From: an archaeon
GTDB lineage: Archaea > B1Sed10-29 > JAJSAI01
Assembly: GCA_024274695.1 (NCBI GenBank)
Contig: JAJSAI010000028.1
Span: 1 to 41,625, forward strand
Direction of reading: 5' to 3'
Length of the DNA: 41,625 bases
Below are positions 38,539 to 41,625 of this stretch, piece after piece (position 1 is the stretch's first letter; every line of letters begins with the position of its first letter). The position numbers and the translations under genes are program-made. The notes under the pieces are model-generated. The model was given only the letters and a program-made list of their open reading frames with translations. It searched no databases and was not told the origin of the DNA.

Positions 38539-39501
38539 TTGAAGGAGTACTTGATTGTAGGAATCGACCCTGGAACCACGGTCGGGCTGGCCTTTGTTGA
38601 CCTGCGCGGGAACGTGATCAACGTTGAAAGCGGGAAGAACCTCTCGTTCTCGGAAATAATGTACGAGATACAGGATCACGGGGAACCGGTGATAGTGGCT
38701 ACTGACAAGGCCCAGCCTCCTGAGATGGTCAAGAGGATAGCGGGGCTCACGAACGCAAGACTCTACTCTCCTCCAGAGGACCTTTCCCACCAGGAGAAGC
38801 TGGAGCTCGTGAAAAAGTACTCGCTGAAGAACCAGCACGAGAAGGACGCCCTAGCAGCAGCCCTTAAGGCGTACAACGTGTACTCTGGAAAGATAAGAAG
38901 CATGCTCAAAAAACTGGACTTCAAGAAGGCCTGGCTCGGGCTCAGGGAAAATGAAGAAGAACAGGAAGAACAAAAGCAGGAGCCTGAAAAGGTGGTCATA
39001 GTCCAGAAGCAGGCTGACACCGAGAAAATAAACAAGCTAAAGTCAAGGATAAAGGTGCTGGAGAGCAAGGTTGAAAACCTGCAGAACATAGTAGACCAGC
39101 AGAGGAAAAGAATACGTAAACTGGAGAGCATGCCCAAAACAGCAGACCCTCTCCTGGAAAAGAAGCTTGAGGAAACAGAAGAGGATCTGGCCGCTGAAAA
39201 AAGGAGGGTCTCAGAACTCCTTAAAGCGATCAGGGAAGGGACTCTCGAGTCAGCCGAGATTTCTAGAACGAGGATAGTCAGGACAAAAGAACTGCTCAAA
39301 GGAAAAGTGCTGACCGAAGACAAAGAAGTCTTCGAGTACTATAAAAAGCACTCCAGAGCCTGCCAGCTGGTCAGAATAATCGCGCAAGACGATGAAAGGG
39401 TGTACTACACCGTGATTGAATCGTATGAACCAGCATCCCCTGACCTGCTTGAAAGGATAGTAAAAGAGTACAAGAGAAGAAGAGAAAGGGTTTTTAAGTA
39501 A
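38539..39501 (+). CDS. DUF460 protein, short form (RNase H-like fold plus coiled coil)
   Basis: 320 residues from TTG 38539, with GGTGA 4 bases upstream. Residues 5-110 form an RNase H/RuvC-like domain: LIVGIDPGTTVGLAFVDL, VIVATDKAQPP and HEKDALAAALKAY, where Asp residues match the metal site. A coiled coil (about 150-235) follows, then an RTKELLKG segment and a basic C-terminus (RRRERVFK). Full DUF460 proteins are usually around 600 residues, so this one is about half size. It lies upstream of alba with a 46-base gap. Function in the family is not known. Confidence 0.85.
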   Translation: MKEYLIVGIDPGTTVGLAFVDLRGNVINVESGKNLSFSEIMYEIQDHGEPVIVATDKAQPPEMVKRIAGLTNARLYSPPEDLSHQEKLELVKKYSLKNQHEKDALAAALKAYNVYSGKIRSMLKKLDFKKAWLGLRENEEEQEEQKQEPEKVVIVQKQADTEKINKLKSRIKVLESKVENLQNIVDQQRKRIRKLESMPKTADPLLEKKLEETEEDLAAEKRRVSELLKAIREGTLESAEISRTRIVRTKELLKGKVLTEDKEVFEYYKKHSRACQLVRIIAQDDERVYYTVIESYEPASPDLLERIVKEYKRRRERVFK

Positions 39502-39503
39502 AA

Positions 39504-39516
39504 GATTCTAAGAATC
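39504..39516 (+). promoter_or_regulatory. Palindrome between TATA and start of alba
   Basis: GATTCT-A-AGAATC, a perfect 6-bp inverted repeat, sits just after a TATA-like TTTTTAAG (39490-39497) and ahead of the expected transcription start near 39520. It could be an operator for alba. Confidence 0.35.
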
Positions 39517-39547
39517 CTTACCGAGAAAAATTCAAGGGTGATAGAGG

Positions 39548-39826
39548 ATGGCAGAAGAGGCAGACAACGTGATATACGTCGGAAAGAAAGGAGTCATGAG
39601 CTACGTCCTAGCAGTAGTGACCCAGTTCAACAAGGGCGCCAAGAGCGTCATAATAAAGGCAAGAGGGAAGTCCATCAGCAGGGCAGTGGACGTAGCAGAA
39701 ATAGTGAGGAACAAGTTCCTCAACGAAGTGAAAATAGAGAACATAGAAACGCACACAGAAGAGATAGACAACGAGGACGGGAGCAAGTCAAAGGTATCGG
39801 CCATAACAATAACCCTAACAAAATGA
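39548..39826 (+). CDS. albA: Alba chromatin/RNA-binding protein
   Basis: 92 residues. Alba signatures are [20 protein letters not shown], with the basic loop, [20 protein letters not shown], where the Lys is the acetylated position in some archaea, and the closing strand SAITITLTK. Alba dimers coat DNA and bind RNA. A GGTGAT site precedes the ATG by 5 bases. It is followed by a TATA-bearing 70-base gap before the KH protein. Confidence 0.95.
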   Translation: MAEEADNVIYVGKKGVMSYVLAVVTQFNKGAKSVIIKARGKSISRAVDVAEIVRNKFLNEVKIENIETHTEEIDNEDGSKSKVSAITITLTK

Positions 39827-39896
39827 ATGCCTCCCGCTTAACCTTCTTTTTTTAAACCTGAAACCCCTTTTTATCTCTGGATAGGGTGATCTGCGT

Positions 39897-40376
39897 ATGA
39901 GCATTCCTCTCCCCGAAGGCTATCTAGGGAAAGAATACAAAGAGAAGATAGAGAACGGCAGAGTAAGCGAGGAAGAAGAGAAGGTGCTGAAAGCGATCGC
40001 GGGAATAGCCGCGGAAACCGGCCTTGGGGACGTTATAATACAGGGGATGCTGAAGGCAGGAAGTGTCATGCTAATTCTCGTTGAAGGAGATCCAGGACGC
40101 CTCATAGGAAAAAACGGGAGGAACATCCGGAGGATAGAGAAAGAGTCAGGCGTCAAGATAAGGATAGTCAAGAAAACAGGTTTTGTTGAAGGAGTCGCCG
40201 ACCTGATATACCCTGCCAGAATACTGAGCATCAGCAGGGTCTTCCTGCCCGATGGAGAAAAAAGAAAGATAATAATTTCCAAAGAGGACATGAAGAGGCT
40301 TCCCTTGAAAAAGGAAGAAATCGAGGAGGCCGTCAAAACATTATACGGAAAAGAGATTGAGATCACCGTAGAATAA
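39897..40376 (+). CDS. KH-domain RNA-binding protein
   Basis: 159 residues. The KH signature is GRLIGKNGRNIRRIEKE (about residues 66-82), inside a region of strands MLILVEGDP and VKIRIVKK. N-terminal residues 1-50 are helical. The C-terminus (ISKEDMKRLPLKKEEIEEAVKTL) is a basic extension not typical of plain KH proteins. I do not know its RNA. It is 10 bases before aspS with a GGTG site, so both are likely in one transcript. The TATA lies near 39866-39873. Confidence 0.82.
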   Translation: MSIPLPEGYLGKEYKEKIENGRVSEEEEKVLKAIAGIAAETGLGDVIIQGMLKAGSVMLILVEGDPGRLIGKNGRNIRRIEKESGVKIRIVKKTGFVEGVADLIYPARILSISRVFLPDGEKRKIIISKEDMKRLPLKKEEIEEAVKTLYGKEIEITVE

Positions 40377-40386
40377 GGTGCCTAGG

Positions 40387-41625
40387 ATGGAAAGAGTAAC
40401 AAGCGCGCAGGTGACACCTGAAGCAGAAGGTAAGAAAGTGCTTCTAGCAGGATTCGTCCAGCACTACAGGGATCTTGGGGGACTGGCGTTCATAAAACTC
40501 AGGGATAGGCATGGGCTGGCCCAAGTGGTACTGAAAAAGGGAACAACACCAGAAGAAGAATTCAGGAAAATGGAGGACGTACCGCGAGAGAGCGTGATAA
40601 CAGTAACGGGCACTGTAAGAAAGAACGAAAAGTCATTGTCAGGAGCAGAGCTCGTGGCAGAGTCAATCACTGTGGTGAGCAAGGCAAAGACCCCTCTCGC
40701 GATAGAATTCATGGGAAAAGTGGAAACAGACCTGAGCAAAAGAATGGACTACCGGTGGCTGGACCTAAGAAATCCTAAAAACCTGCTCGTGTTCAAGGTT
40801 TCTAACACTGTTGAGCAGTCCTTCAGACAGTTCATGCTCGAGAGAGGGTTCCTTGAGATACACACTCCAAAGCTCATGGCAAACCCCAGCGAGAGTGGCG
40901 CAGAACTGTTCGAGGTGAAATACTTCAAAAAGAAAGCATACCTGGCCCAGTCGCCGCAGTTCTACAAGCAGATGGCCATATCCGCAGGGTTCGAGAAGGT
41001 CTTCGAGTTCGGCCAGGTCTACAGGGCCGAAGAGAGCAGGACGATAAAGCACACGACAGAGTTCCTGAGCTTTGACATGGAAAAAGCGTGGATAAACTCA
41101 GAAGAAGAACTAATGCAGATGGAAGAAGAGATTATAGTAAATGCCATAAAGGCAGTGAAAGAAGCTCACGGGGACGAGATAAAAGAACTTCTCGGGAAAG
41201 AAATCAGAGTGCCTAAGATACCCTTCCCGAAAATGGAGGTCAGAGAGGCTGTGGAAAAAGTAGCCCCCCACCTGCTCGAGGCAGACGAGTTCAGCGAGCT
41301 TGACTCTGAAGGAGAAAGAAAGCTCGGAGAATACGTCAAGCAAAAGCACGGACACGACTTCGTGTTCTTGACTCACTTCCCGTACGCGGTCAGGCCATTC
41401 TACCACATGAAGAGAGAAGAAGACCCTAACCTGACCAAGAGCTACGATCTCTTGTACAAGGGGATAGAGGTAACAACAGGAGCACAGAGAGAACACAGAC
41501 CTGACGTGCTAAGAAAACAAGCAAAGGAAAAGGGCTTGACTGAAAAGGGTCTTGGCAGGTACATTGAGTTCTTTGAGTATGGTTGCCCGCCTCACGGGGG
41601 GTGGGGTTTTGGAGTGGCCAGGTTC
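40387..41625 (+). CDS. aspS: Aspartyl-tRNA synthetase, archaeal type (partial at window end)
   Basis: At least 413 residues; the stop lies past the window. The N-terminal OB fold (VLLAGFVQHYRDLGGLAFIKLRDRHG, for example GGLAFIKLRD) binds the anticodon. Class II motifs 1 and 2 follow: FLEIHTPKLMANPSESGAELF, FGQVYRAEESRT and EFLSFDMEKAW. Near the window edge is IEVTTGAQREHR and the motif 3 start PHGGWGFGVARF. It charges tRNA-Asp, and possibly tRNA-Asn if non-discriminating, which I cannot tell. GGTG 6 bases upstream supports ATG 40387. Confidence 0.95.
   Translation, partial: MERVTSAQVTPEAEGKKVLLAGFVQHYRDLGGLAFIKLRDRHGLAQVVLKKGTTPEEEFRKMEDVPRESVITVTGTVRKNEKSLSGAELVAESITVVSKAKTPLAIEFMGKVETDLSKRMDYRWLDLRNPKNLLVFKVSNTVEQSFRQFMLERGFLEIHTPKLMANPSESGAELFEVKYFKKKAYLAQSPQFYKQMAISAGFEKVFEFGQVYRAEESRTIKHTTEFLSFDMEKAWINSEEELMQMEEEIIVNAIKAVKEAHGDEIKELLGKEIRVPKIPFPKMEVREAVEKVAPHLLEADEFSELDSEGERKLGEYVKQKHGHDFVFLTHFPYAVRPFYHMKREEDPNLTKSYDLLYKGIEVTTGAQREHRPDVLRKQAKEKGLTEKGLGRYIEFFEYGCPPHGGWGFGVARF

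Noticed and set aside
1-41625. CRISPR array, rRNA or tRNA genes
   Set aside because: No regular spaced repeats and no cloverleaf or rRNA-like stretch was recognised in the intergenic gaps, all of which are under 300 bases.

Overview
This window is archaeal. The evidence is an archaeal set of information genes (NMD3, Alba, diphthine synthase DphB, tRNA-splicing endonuclease EndA, ATP-dependent DNA ligase, beta-CASP RNase, Sec61-beta, DUF460), separate alpha and beta genes for ADP-forming acetyl-CoA synthetase, TATA boxes about 26 bases before leaderless starts, and GGTGA/GGAGG ribosome sites at genes inside operons. Arginine is written mostly AGG/AGA and genes are tightly packed. A DPANN or small euryarchaeal lineage is possible, but I cannot place it from sequence alone. 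No rRNA, tRNA or CRISPR array was recognised, and no gene-free gap exceeds 300 bases.

Layout. 1-4506 is a divergent cluster of five KaiC/RecA-like ATPases, one with a ruined Walker A loop, together with a Roadblock-like protein and a V4R-domain protein. It is followed by an AbrB-winged-helix protein, a Usp-like protein and a secreted PLD-like lipoprotein (4568-6196). 6179-12639 holds TrpRS, EndA, a MIP18-type Fe-S factor, an AAA/DUF4143 ATPase coupled to DphB, an OB-fold SSB, a protein with a novel N-terminal domain fused to a sirtuin fold, and small helical proteins. 12680-17284 is a run of overlapping genes: membrane-anchored beta protein, 59-aa protein, SdpI-like protein, endonuclease IV, cation/H+ antiporter, DUF763 and DUF167.

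17304-24846 holds an arginase-family enzyme, NMD3, two GNAT paralogues, a beta-CASP RNase, the AcdB subunit and a complete ABC-2 exporter. 24896-29203 is the most accessory-looking part. An AAA ATPase gene is bracketed by four 30-bp palindromes. Just downstream lies a frameshifted DNA glycosylase, then a third GNAT paralogue, AdoMet decarboxylase and a ferritin-like gene with a frameshift at a C5 run. 29267-33501 has AcdA, Mre11, a winged-helix regulator, an acidic coiled-coil protein, a Mth938 protein, a small membrane exporter and Sec61-beta. 33570-36725 is a tandem trio of paralogous membrane-anchored Rossmann-like proteins. 36746-41625 carries DNA ligase, DUF460, Alba, a KH protein and the start of AspRS.

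How it fits together. The KaiC/Roadblock/V4R cluster looks like a multi-component signalling module. The arginase-family enzyme and SpeH are possible polyamine steps. AcdA and AcdB form one energy-conserving enzyme from two loci. DNA repair is represented by ligase, Mre11, endonuclease IV, SSB and a broken glycosylase. At many divergent gene pairs one nearly symmetric TATA element, or two interleaved ones, seems to drive both directions.
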